NCBI GenBank assembly: GCA_023395675.1
Contig: JAEWYL010000184.1
Span: forward strand, 1 to 6,301
Direction: 5' to 3'
DNA from: Chloroflexota bacterium
GTDB taxonomy: Bacteria; Chloroflexota; Anaerolineae; Anaerolineales; UBA4823
Length of the DNA: 6,301 bases
The notes under the pieces are model-generated. The model searched no databases, was not told the origin of the DNA, and was given only the letters and a program-made list of their open reading frames with translations. Below, piece by piece: positions 1 to 4,640 of this stretch. Every line of letters begins with the position of its first letter. The stretch's first letter is position 1. Position numbers and translations under genes: made by a program.

Positions 1-261
1 GCCATAGCTGGCCTCGCGGAGATCCGCCATGAAGGCGGAGACGAGCCGGTCCGGGTCGTTCCAGCGCAGCAGGGAGCTCATGCGCGGCCCGCCCGCCTCG
101 CCCATCAGCGGGTCGAGCACGATCAGACTGACCTTGCGCGGGGCGGGCAGCGGGCTGGCCGCCTGCGGGGGCGTGAATTCCCGCGGCAGAGGCGCAGCCG
201 CCCTGCGCTCCGGAGCCCCGAACAAGCGGCGGAGCCAGCGGTTGAGCCGGTTAACAGCCAT
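1..261 (-). CDS. Unrecognised protein, N-terminal 87 residues (gene runs off the left edge)
   Basis: An open frame reads leftward from an ATG at 261-259 to the window edge without a stop, giving 87 residues. The N-terminus (MAVNRLNRWLRRLFG) is basic and amphipathic, with no clear signal peptide. An Ala/Pro-rich linker follows at about residues 16-40. From about residue 43 a folded domain seems to start with a hydrophobic strand (KVSLIVLDPLMGE), then an RMSSLLRWNDPDRLVSAFMADL stretch that looks helical. This strand-then-helix pattern, with biased composition typical of coding DNA, supports a real gene. I do not recognise the family. No good Shine-Dalgarno site precedes the ATG, so the start is uncertain, although upstream sequence becomes AT-rich and non-coding. 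It is divergent from the TerB-like gene, 335 bp away. The antisense frame at 29-319 is judged a shadow. Confidence 0.6.
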   Translation of the reverse strand, partial: MAVNRLNRWLRRLFGAPERRAAAPLPREFTPPQAASPLPAPRKVSLIVLDPLMGEAGGPRMSSLLRWNDPDRLVSAFMADLREASYG

Positions 262-454
262 GACGAAGAATCTAGACCATTATCACCCTGAATTTCCCCG
301 GTTTTATTTTACACGGTAAAGCCGAACCTGAAGCGCAGGTTACCGCAGCCGGAAAGGTCAGCGGTGCGCCAGGGCAAGCGCGTCGTGCCGGTTTGTTCCC
401 ACCCGGGAGGAGAAAGCGGGGCTGCCTGTGAAGTTGCGCCCCACACACCAATCT

Positions 455-479
455 GCAGTTCCTGATTACACGGAACTGC
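455..479. promoter_or_regulatory. Operator-like inverted repeat GCAGTTCC-N9-GGAACTGC
   Basis: Arms at 455-462 and 472-479 are perfect 8-bp reverse complements separated by 9 nt. The site lies about 75 bp upstream of the TATACT box of the TerB-like gene. It could be a binding site for a dimeric regulator of either divergent gene, or an RNA hairpin. No T-run follows, so it is not a convincing terminator. Confidence 0.35.
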
Positions 480-551
480 GCCCTGCAAGAGGGAGGCTGC
501 TATCGCCCCGGAGCGGCGCGGGCGCGCATACCCGCCCCTCGCCAACTGCGT

Positions 552-557
552 TATACT
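552..557 (+). promoter_or_regulatory. Possible -10 element for the TerB-like gene
   Basis: TATACT matches the sigma70 -10 consensus at 5 of 6 bases and lies 39 bp before the ATG. No recognisable -35 hexamer sits 16-18 bp upstream, so this may be an activator-dependent or chance site. Confidence 0.3.
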
Positions 558-581
558 CGGGACAGGCTGACGCGTCTGCAT

Positions 582-588
582 AAGGAGG
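582..588 (+). promoter_or_regulatory. Shine-Dalgarno site of the TerB-like gene
   Basis: AAGGAGG lies 8 nt before the ATG at 597. It is near-perfect and fixes the start. Confidence 0.85.
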
Positions 589-596
589 GAGAGAGC

Positions 597-1514
597 ATGC
601 CAAAACCACGCCTGATCAAAGCCCTGGCCAAGGTGATGATCGCCGCCGCCTGGACCGACGGGATGGTCGGCCCGGAGGAGATCAACAGCCTGAAGGACCT
701 GCTGTTTCGAATGCCGGACATGACCGAGCGGGATTGGGCTGAGCTGGAGATCTATATCGATTCTCCCGTCCGCCCGGACGAACGCCAGCGGCTGGTCGAA
801 GAGCTGAAAGCGGAACTGTCCTCCTCCCGGGACCGGGAGCTGGCGCTGTCCGCGCTGGAGGACGTGATCCAGGCGGACGGCACGCTGTCCGAGGGGGAGC
901 GGGCTGTGCTGGCGGAGATCCGCGCGCAGCTTGCGGATGCCGATATCAGCCTGGTGGGGCAGCTCGGCAGGCTGGTGCGGGGCCCGTTGGAGAGGCGCAG
1001 CGCCGCCGCCTTCCCCAACCGGGAGCTCTACCTGGAGGATTTCATCCGCAACCGGATCTACTACAAGCTCCGCCAGCACCTGAGGGAGGAGAGCTTCAGC
1101 CTGGACCTGCCGGAGAAGCAGCTGAGGAAGCTGAGCACCGCGGGCGGGCTGATGGCGCGGGTGGCCTACGTGGACCGGGAGGTGAATGCGGGCGAGTTCG
1201 AGAAGATGGCGGCTGCGGTGGAGAAGCATTTCGACCTGCCGCGCGACGCCGCCGGATTTGTGGCTGAGGTGGCGGTGGATACGATCAGCAAGGACCTGGA
1301 TTACTACCGCCTGACGCGCGAGTTTTTCCAGGCCACCACGGAGGAGGAAAGGGTGCATTTCCTGGAGACCCTGTTCGCAGTGGCAGCCTCGGATGGGCGG
1401 GTCTCTCACGAGGAGATGGAGGAGATCCGCACCATCGCCACCGTGTTGAAGCTGACTCACCAGCAGTTTATCGCCGCCAAGCTGACCGTGCCGCGGGAGC
1501 AGCGGGCGTATTAG
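597..1514 (+). CDS. Tandem TerB-like domain protein
   Basis: A 305-residue, soluble, mostly helical, acidic protein with no signal peptide or membrane segment. Two TerB-like (tellurite-resistance TerB/DUF533-type) domains are visible, at about residues 6-115 and 178-290, joined by a linker rich in charged residues. Each domain carries two D-x6-E motifs: D21/E28 and D94/E101 in the first, D193/E200 and D266/E273 in the second. Within each domain the motifs are exactly 73 residues apart, so the second half looks like a duplication of the first. In the TerB family such conserved acidic residues are thought to bind metal ions, and proteins of this kind are linked to stress responses and membrane-associated complexes. 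No other ter genes are nearby, so tellurite resistance should not be inferred. The start is fixed by a strong Shine-Dalgarno site. Probably a single-gene unit: the next gene is 1 kb downstream. The family call is from motif pattern, not a search. Confidence 0.8.
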   Translation: MPKPRLIKALAKVMIAAAWTDGMVGPEEINSLKDLLFRMPDMTERDWAELEIYIDSPVRPDERQRLVEELKAELSSSRDRELALSALEDVIQADGTLSEGERAVLAEIRAQLADADISLVGQLGRLVRGPLERRSAAAFPNRELYLEDFIRNRIYYKLRQHLREESFSLDLPEKQLRKLSTAGGLMARVAYVDREVNAGEFEKMAAAVEKHFDLPRDAAGFVAEVAVDTISKDLDYYRLTREFFQATTEEERVHFLETLFAVAASDGRVSHEEMEEIRTIATVLKLTHQQFIAAKLTVPREQRAY

Positions 1515-1669
1515 AGAGTCATGAGAGCATCAGTGTCAACTCTGAAGGCGGATGCCAGGCCGCCAACGATTAAAGCCGCAAGTAACGCGTACAGCCGTAG
1601 TCAGTTTTCAGAAATTCGGCTAATTTGTCCTTGCGTCTTGGCCGATCCGCCTGGCTTTGCGGACCGATT

Positions 1670-1686
1670 ACCCGGTTTTGCCGGGT
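1670..1686. repeat. Small hairpin ACCCGG-TTTTG-CCGGGT
   Basis: A 6-bp perfect stem with a 5-nt loop. It follows a weaker 5-bp hairpin at 1646-1663 (TCCGC/GCGGA). Neither has a following T-run. They may contribute to transcript ends after the TerB-like gene, but the distance (more than 150 bp) makes that doubtful. Confidence 0.25.
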
Positions 1687-1776
1687 GACACATAGTTACT
1701 GCCTCCTCCAGAGGGGTTGTTCTATTATTATGACACAGCCTGAGGGATTGATTCTGATTGGCCATTTCGCGCCGAA

Positions 1777-1994
1777 CCGTGCCCGAACTTCCCGCATGAG
1801 CGTTTTTTCGCAAAAAGGGCACGGCTGCAGGCTTTTCCCTGAATAACCCTGGAATTTACCGCCGTGCCCCTACGGATCCGCTCCGGCGCGCCGGGACGCG
1901 TCGCTGTATGAAATATTAATCACCCAACCCGCCTCTCGTAGGGGCACGGCGGTGCATGCACAGAAACCCGCCCGAACCGCATCCAGCCGTGCCC
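1777..1994. repeat. Cluster of five alternating CCGTGCCC / GGGCACGG repeats (MITE- or REP-like)
   Basis: The core CCGTGCCC occurs at 1777-1784, 1862-1869 and 1987-1994, and its reverse complement at 1817-1824 and 1942-1949, so orientation strictly alternates. Two copies form a perfect 17-bp inverted pair (1858-1874 with 1937-1953, core CCGTGCCCCTACG). Another pair is a perfect 11-bp inverted repeat outside it (1817-1827 with 1984-1994, GGGCACGGCTG). The pairs are nested. Spacing between neighbours is about 40, 44, 80 and 45 bp. No transposase is present and I see no clear target-site duplication, so it is best called a non-autonomous palindromic repeat, perhaps several insertions into each other. 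Sequences like GTAGGGGCACGGC occur as dispersed repeats in many environmental bacteria. Confidence 0.7.
1858..1953. repeat. Perfect 17-bp inverted repeat flanking a 62-bp core
   Basis: Arms 1858-1874 and 1937-1953 are exact reverse complements. The enclosed 62 bp contains a separate 12-bp palindrome, CCGGCGCGCCGG (1883-1894), and then an AT-rich stretch around AAATATTAAT. The arms are the longest exact inverted repeat I found in this cluster. Confidence 0.75.
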
Positions 1995-2055
1995 ACTGCC
2001 ACATAAAGAACCTACCTGTACACTTAGAAAAAGCCATAAAAAGCCGGGTCAATTC

Positions 2056-2084
2056 TAGACAAAACAGATTCAATTTAGTAGAAT
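2056..2084 (+). promoter_or_regulatory. Sigma70-like promoter, probable cox operon promoter
   Basis: TAGACA (2056-2061; 5 of 6 to TTGACA) and TAGAAT (2079-2084; 5 of 6 to TATAAT) are separated by the ideal 17 bp, within the most AT-rich stretch of the window. Transcription would start near 2091. The next gene on this strand is coxG at 2548, so the mRNA would have a leader of about 455 nt. A closer, undetected promoter for coxG is possible. Confidence 0.5.
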
Positions 2085-2109
2085 AATTTTGGGGTGTTTG
2101 TAATAGATA

Positions 2110-2159
2110 CTGGATACGGTATGGCGAGGGGCGCTGCCGTCCCTCCGGCCGGTATCCAG
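2110..2159 (+). promoter_or_regulatory. Compound hairpin at the 5' end of the cox leader
   Basis: CTGGATAC (2110-2117) pairs perfectly with GTATCCAG (2152-2159), and inside it GAGGG (2126-2130) pairs with CCCTC (2141-2145). It would begin about 20 nt after the predicted transcription start. The left arm also overlaps a short DNA palindrome, ATAC-G-GTAT (2114-2122), so a protein operator is an alternative reading. Confidence 0.4.
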
Positions 2160-2370
2160 ACCGCAAAAGATCTCGTTGATAAGCTTACAACTCAACCGCA
2201 GCCGCGGACGGGGACATTCAAGAGCCTGCCCGGGCTGCAGCATCGCAGGGATCCTTCTGAGACTCACGGAAAGACAGGCTGGATGGCAGTTCTGGCGTAT
2301 CTTTACGGTTTGGTAAAAGGCAACTTCCCTGAAGCTCGCATTGACCCGCCACAAACCACCGCGTATTTGC

Positions 2371-2430
2371 GCGGGCGGCGGGCGCGGCGGGCCGGTTACC
2401 CGGTCCGGGCGCCCGCCGCCCGCTGTTTTA
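2371..2430 (+). terminator. Very stable hairpin followed by TGTTTTA: candidate leader terminator or attenuator
   Basis: Arms 2371-2385 and 2409-2423 (GCGGGCGGCGGGCGC and its exact complement) form a perfect 15-bp all-GC stem. Inside, 2389-2395 pairs with 2400-2406 around a TTAC loop. TGTTTTA follows at 2424-2430. The shape is that of an intrinsic terminator with a short U-tract. It lies between the predicted promoter and coxG in the same direction, so it could act as an attenuator, or it could stop transcription coming from upstream. Confidence 0.4.
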
Positions 2431-2484
2431 AGGTCCCGCTCCAGGTTGGACCGCCGGGGGAGCAGGGGGCGACCCGGCAGGCCG

Positions 2485-2514
2485 GGCAGCGTGCGGCCCC
2501 GGGCCGCGCCTGCC
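2485..2514 (+). promoter_or_regulatory. Second GC-rich hairpin shortly before the coxG ribosome binding site
   Basis: GGCAG (2485-2489) pairs with CTGCC (2510-2514), and GCGGCC (2493-2498) pairs with GGCCGC (2502-2507). The structure ends 20 nt before the coxG Shine-Dalgarno site and leaves it free. It may influence translation or simply reflect high GC. Confidence 0.3.
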
Positions 2515-2533
2515 GCCCGTTTCATTCTTGCAC

Positions 2534-2540
2534 AAGGGAG
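2534..2540 (+). promoter_or_regulatory. Shine-Dalgarno site that sets the coxG start
   Basis: AAGGGAG lies 7 nt before the ATG at 2548. The reading frame is open further upstream to 2341, but that part is arginine/proline-rich, lies in the hairpin region and lacks family similarity. This site therefore marks the true start. Confidence 0.8.
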
Positions 2541-2547
2541 AGCGACT

Positions 2548-3039
2548 ATGCAATTTGAAGGATTGGTGAATATCAAGGCGCCGCGTGAGAAGGTCTGGGA
2601 GTTCCTGACCAGCCCGGAGTTCGTCAGCCAGTGCGCGCCGGGCGTGCGCTCGGTGGATGTGGTCACCCCGGACAAGCAGTTCAAAGCGGTGGCGGTGGTC
2701 GGGTTCGGGTCCGCCAAGGTGACTTTCCAGGCCGACGTGGAGTGGATGGAGATGTACCCGGGGCGCTACGCGCGCATGAAAGCGCACGGGAACACCCCGG
2801 GCAGCGGAGTGGACGTGATCAGCGAGATGCGCCTCACCTCTCAAGGGGGCACGACCAACCTGAACTGGAAGGCGGAGATCAGCGTGGTGGGCTCGCTGGC
2901 GAGCACCGCGGCGCGCTTGATGGAGGGGGTGACGCGCAATCTGACGAAGGCATTTTTCGACTGCGTGCGCGGAAAAATCGAGGTGGAGGACCAGCCCGCA
3001 GACGGCAGGGCGGCGGAAGGCGCGGTGGAGGCGGCATGA
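2548..3039 (+). CDS. coxG: CoxG: SRPBCC-family protein of CO dehydrogenase-type molybdenum hydroxylases
   Basis: A 163-residue protein of the CoxG family (SRPBCC / START-like helix-grip fold with a hydrophobic cavity). It opens with MQFEGLVNIKAPREKVWEFL, the first strand and helix of that fold. It continues through a P-x-V-x-SVDVV region (31-39) and a KVTFQADV strand, and ends in the long C-terminal helix with the family's typical FFDCVRGKIE (137-145). CoxG proteins accompany CO dehydrogenase-type enzymes, and in actinobacterial enzymes have been implicated in linking the enzyme to the membrane and its quinone. Here the tail after residue 146 is short, acidic and alanine-rich, with no hydrophobic membrane anchor, so any membrane association must be indirect. 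It is the first gene of the operon, and its TGA overlaps the next ATG (ATGA), indicating translational coupling. Placing coxG first, next to coxS/L, differs from the classic form I order in which coxG is far downstream. Confidence 0.9.
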   Translation: MQFEGLVNIKAPREKVWEFLTSPEFVSQCAPGVRSVDVVTPDKQFKAVAVVGFGSAKVTFQADVEWMEMYPGRYARMKAHGNTPGSGVDVISEMRLTSQGGTTNLNWKAEISVVGSLASTAARLMEGVTRNLTKAFFDCVRGKIEVEDQPADGRAAEGAVEAA

Positions 3040-4070
3040 AGTTCGGGCCTGTGCCGGTGGAGCAGGCGGTGGGCAGCATCCTGGCTCACCACATCCCCCG
3101 GGCGGATGGGGGGGCGCGTTTTCGCAAAGGGAAGCCGCTGACAGAAGCGGACGTCGAGGAGCTGCGCCGCCAGGGGCGGCTGACCGTGTACGTCGCCGGG
3201 CTGGAGCCCGGGGACGTGGGCGAGGACCGGGCCGCGGCCCGGGTGGCCCAGGCGGTCTGCGGCCCAAACCTGCTGGCCTCCAGGCCCAATGTCGGGCGGG
3301 TGAACCTGCAGGCTGCGGTGCAGGCGGTGCTGCGAGTGGACGCCGAGCGCCTGCTGCGCCTGAACGAGATCGAGGGCGTCACGGTCGCCACCCGCCCTGC
3401 GTTCAGCGTGCTGCAGCCGCGCCAGACGGCCGCCACGATTAAGATCATACCATTTGCCGTGCCCGAAAAACTGCTCGCCCAGGCGGAGGCGCTCGCGGCG
3501 GAGGCCGGGCCGCTGATGGAGGCCCGGCCCATGCCGCCGCGGCGGGTCGCGCTGGTCCTCTCCGGCGCGCCGCAGGCCCGGGAGCGCACGCTGGCGACCT
3601 TCGTCCCCCCGGTGCGCGCCCGGGTGGAAGCCCTGGGCTCGCACCTGGAGCGGGAGGTGTACGTCCCCATCCTGGAGGAGGGCCTTGGGGAGGAGGACCT
3701 GGAGCGCGCCGTCCGGGCCGCGCTGGCGGAAGGCGCCGGGCTGGTGGTGCTGGCGGGGGAGACGGCGGTGATGGACCGCCGGGACATGGCCCCGCGGGCG
3801 GTGGAACGGCTCGGCGGGCAGGTGGAGCTCTACGGGGCGCCGGTGGACCCGGGGAGCCTGCTGATGCTCGCCTACCTAGGGGAGACGCCGGTTTTGGGCG
3901 CGCCCGGCTGCGCCCGCAGCCCCAGGGCGAACGTGCTGGATTGGGTCCTGCCGCGCCTGTTGAGCGGAGAGCGCCTCTCCCGCCGGGATGTGCTCTTGTT
4001 GGGTCATGGCGGACTTTTGGAAGGTCTGCAGGAAGGAGCGAGCTGGAGAGAAAGACTGCCGCAGGAATAA
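3036..4070 (+). CDS. Molybdopterin-binding protein (MoeA/MoCF-like), standalone form
   Basis: A 344-residue soluble protein starting at an ATG that overlaps the coxG stop, with GGAGG at 3027-3031 as ribosome binding site. The N-terminal part (1-60: PVEQAVGSILAHHI, KGKPLTEADVEELRRQG) resembles the MoeA-like entry domain. Residues about 168-315 form a MoCF molybdopterin-binding domain: VALVLSG (171-177), LVVLAGETAVMDRRD (236-250) in place of the GGTS-D loop, DPGSLLMLAYL (271-281) and PVLGAPGCARSP (285-296) in place of the MoeA PVxGLPGNP segment. Family members next to xanthine dehydrogenase- and cox-type genes are often fused to a MobA/MocA-like nucleotidyltransferase. This one ends at LPQE without that domain. 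It presumably binds or delivers molybdopterin for the CoxL-type subunit. Whether it catalyses Mo insertion like MoeA or only carries cofactor cannot be told from sequence. A longer upstream frame (from 2631) overlaps coxG out of frame and is rejected as start. Confidence 0.85.
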   Translation: MKFGPVPVEQAVGSILAHHIPRADGGARFRKGKPLTEADVEELRRQGRLTVYVAGLEPGDVGEDRAAARVAQAVCGPNLLASRPNVGRVNLQAAVQAVLRVDAERLLRLNEIEGVTVATRPAFSVLQPRQTAATIKIIPFAVPEKLLAQAEALAAEAGPLMEARPMPPRRVALVLSGAPQARERTLATFVPPVRARVEALGSHLEREVYVPILEEGLGEEDLERAVRAALAEGAGLVVLAGETAVMDRRDMAPRAVERLGGQVELYGAPVDPGSLLMLAYLGETPVLGAPGCARSPRANVLDWVLPRLLSGERLSRRDVLLLGHGGLLEGLQEGASWRERLPQE

Positions 4071-4086
4071 TTGGAAGGTCTGGAAA

Positions 4087-4103
4087 GGCCGGGCAGTCCG
4101 GCC
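4087..4103 (+). repeat. Intercistronic hairpin GGCCGG-GCAGT-CCGGCC
   Basis: A perfect 6-bp GC stem with a 5-nt loop in the 74-bp gap between the molybdopterin-binding protein gene and coxS. No U-tract follows, so it is not a terminator. It could be an mRNA processing or stability element that sets coxS/coxL levels apart from the first two genes. Confidence 0.35.
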
Positions 4104-4130
4104 GGTTGGTTGGTCAGATTGAGATTGCTG

Positions 4131-4138
4131 AAAGGAGG
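4131..4138 (+). promoter_or_regulatory. Strong Shine-Dalgarno site of coxS
   Basis: AAAGGAGG lies 6 nt before the ATG at 4145. The frame is open upstream to 3941, but that extension is inside the preceding gene. This site sets the start. Confidence 0.85.
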
Positions 4139-4144
4139 GAGTTG

Positions 4145-4639
4145 ATGAAGGTACCGATCACAATCAACGTCAACGGCGCCGAGCATTCCGACCAGGTGGA
4201 GCCGCGCATGCTGCTCGTGCACTACCTGAGGGAGAAGCTCGGGTTAACGGGGGCGCACGTCGGCTGCGATACCAGCCAGTGCGGGGCCTGCACGGTGATC
4301 ATGGACGGGCTGGCGGTGAAATCCTGCACCGTACTGGCCGTTCAGGCCGACGGGAGCCAGGTGACCACCATCGAGGGCCTGGGCGAGGCCGGGCTGCACC
4401 CCATCCAGCAGGCTTTCTGGGAGAAGCACGGCCTGCAGTGCGGCTTCTGCACCCCGGGGATGATCCTTTCGGCCAAAGAGCTGCTCGAGCGCAGCCCGAA
4501 CCCGACCGAGGAGGAGATCCGCCACGGGATGGAGGGGAACCTGTGCCGCTGCACCGGCTACCAGAACATTGTGGCTGCCGTCCAGTACGCCGCCGAACAG
4601 ATGAGAACCGCCGAGCAGGTGAAAGTAGCGGGAGGCTGA
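4145..4639 (+). CDS. coxS: Small [2Fe-2S] iron-sulfur subunit of a CO dehydrogenase-like molybdenum hydroxylase
   Basis: A 164-residue protein, the normal size for CoxS. It carries electrons from the molybdenum site in the large subunit to the FAD subunit. The N-terminal ferredoxin-like domain (about 3-78) has the plant-type cluster ligands C41, C46, C49 (CDTSQCGAC) and C61. The C-terminal helical domain (about 80-155) has C99 and C102 (QCGFCTPGM), and C134 and C136 (NLCRCTGYQ), for the second cluster. All eight ligands are present, so both clusters should form. It has no export signal, and the strong Shine-Dalgarno site is consistent with a highly expressed enzyme. The stop is one base before the coxL start. 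The family also includes xanthine dehydrogenase, nicotinate and aldehyde oxidase small subunits, so the name reflects the neighbours rather than a proven substrate. Confidence 0.95.
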   Translation: MKVPITINVNGAEHSDQVEPRMLLVHYLREKLGLTGAHVGCDTSQCGACTVIMDGLAVKSCTVLAVQADGSQVTTIEGLGEAGLHPIQQAFWEKHGLQCGFCTPGMILSAKELLERSPNPTEEEIRHGMEGNLCRCTGYQNIVAAVQYAAEQMRTAEQVKVAGG

Positions 4640-4640
4640 G

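Larger units (their letters stand above)
262..596. other. Divergent intergenic region
   Basis: No supported gene lies in these 335 bp between two divergent starts. The left part (about 265-325) is AT-rich. On the minus strand it contains GATAAT at 284-279, a possible -10 for the leftward gene, but no convincing -35 partners it. The right part holds an 8-bp-arm inverted repeat (455-479) and a TATACT box (552-557) near the TerB-like gene. Confidence 0.6.
1515..2547. other. About 1 kb intergenic region with repeats, promoter and structured leader
   Basis: Open frames on both strands here (1625-1846 plus, 1601-1822 minus, 2094-2558 plus, 1870-2166 minus) have no recognisable protein features and run through palindromic DNA, so none is annotated as a gene. 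In order, the region holds small hairpins downstream of the TerB-like gene (1547-1564, 1646-1663, 1670-1686), the alternating inverted-repeat cluster (1777-1994), an AT-rich stretch with a promoter (about 2025-2100), and a long GC-rich leader for the cox operon with three hairpins. Confidence 0.6.

Noticed and set aside
309..1460. A 383-codon open frame antisense to the TerB-like gene
   Set aside because: The sense frame has a strong Shine-Dalgarno site and regular domain motifs; the antisense product is His/Gln/Leu-biased shadow sequence.
1547..1564. GGCGG/CCGCC hairpin after the TerB-like gene as a terminator
   Set aside because: The stem is only 5 bp and no T-run follows, so termination is not supported.
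1625..1846. A 73-codon plus-strand frame in the intergenic region
   Set aside because: No ribosome binding site, no recognisable features, and it runs into the inverted-repeat cluster.
1777..1994. CRISPR array
   Set aside because: The repeats alternate in orientation, differ in length and have uneven spacing, unlike directly repeated CRISPR units.
2094..2558. A 154-codon plus-strand frame starting with GTG just after the predicted promoter
   Set aside because: It has no Shine-Dalgarno site, runs through the large hairpins, becomes Arg/Ala/Pro-rich and overlaps the coxG start. It is more likely untranslated leader.
2631..3035. Upstream extension of the molybdopterin-binding protein frame into coxG
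   Set aside because: The extension overlaps coxG in another frame and is Gly/Arg-rich. The ATG at 3036, coupled to the coxG stop, starts exactly where family similarity begins.
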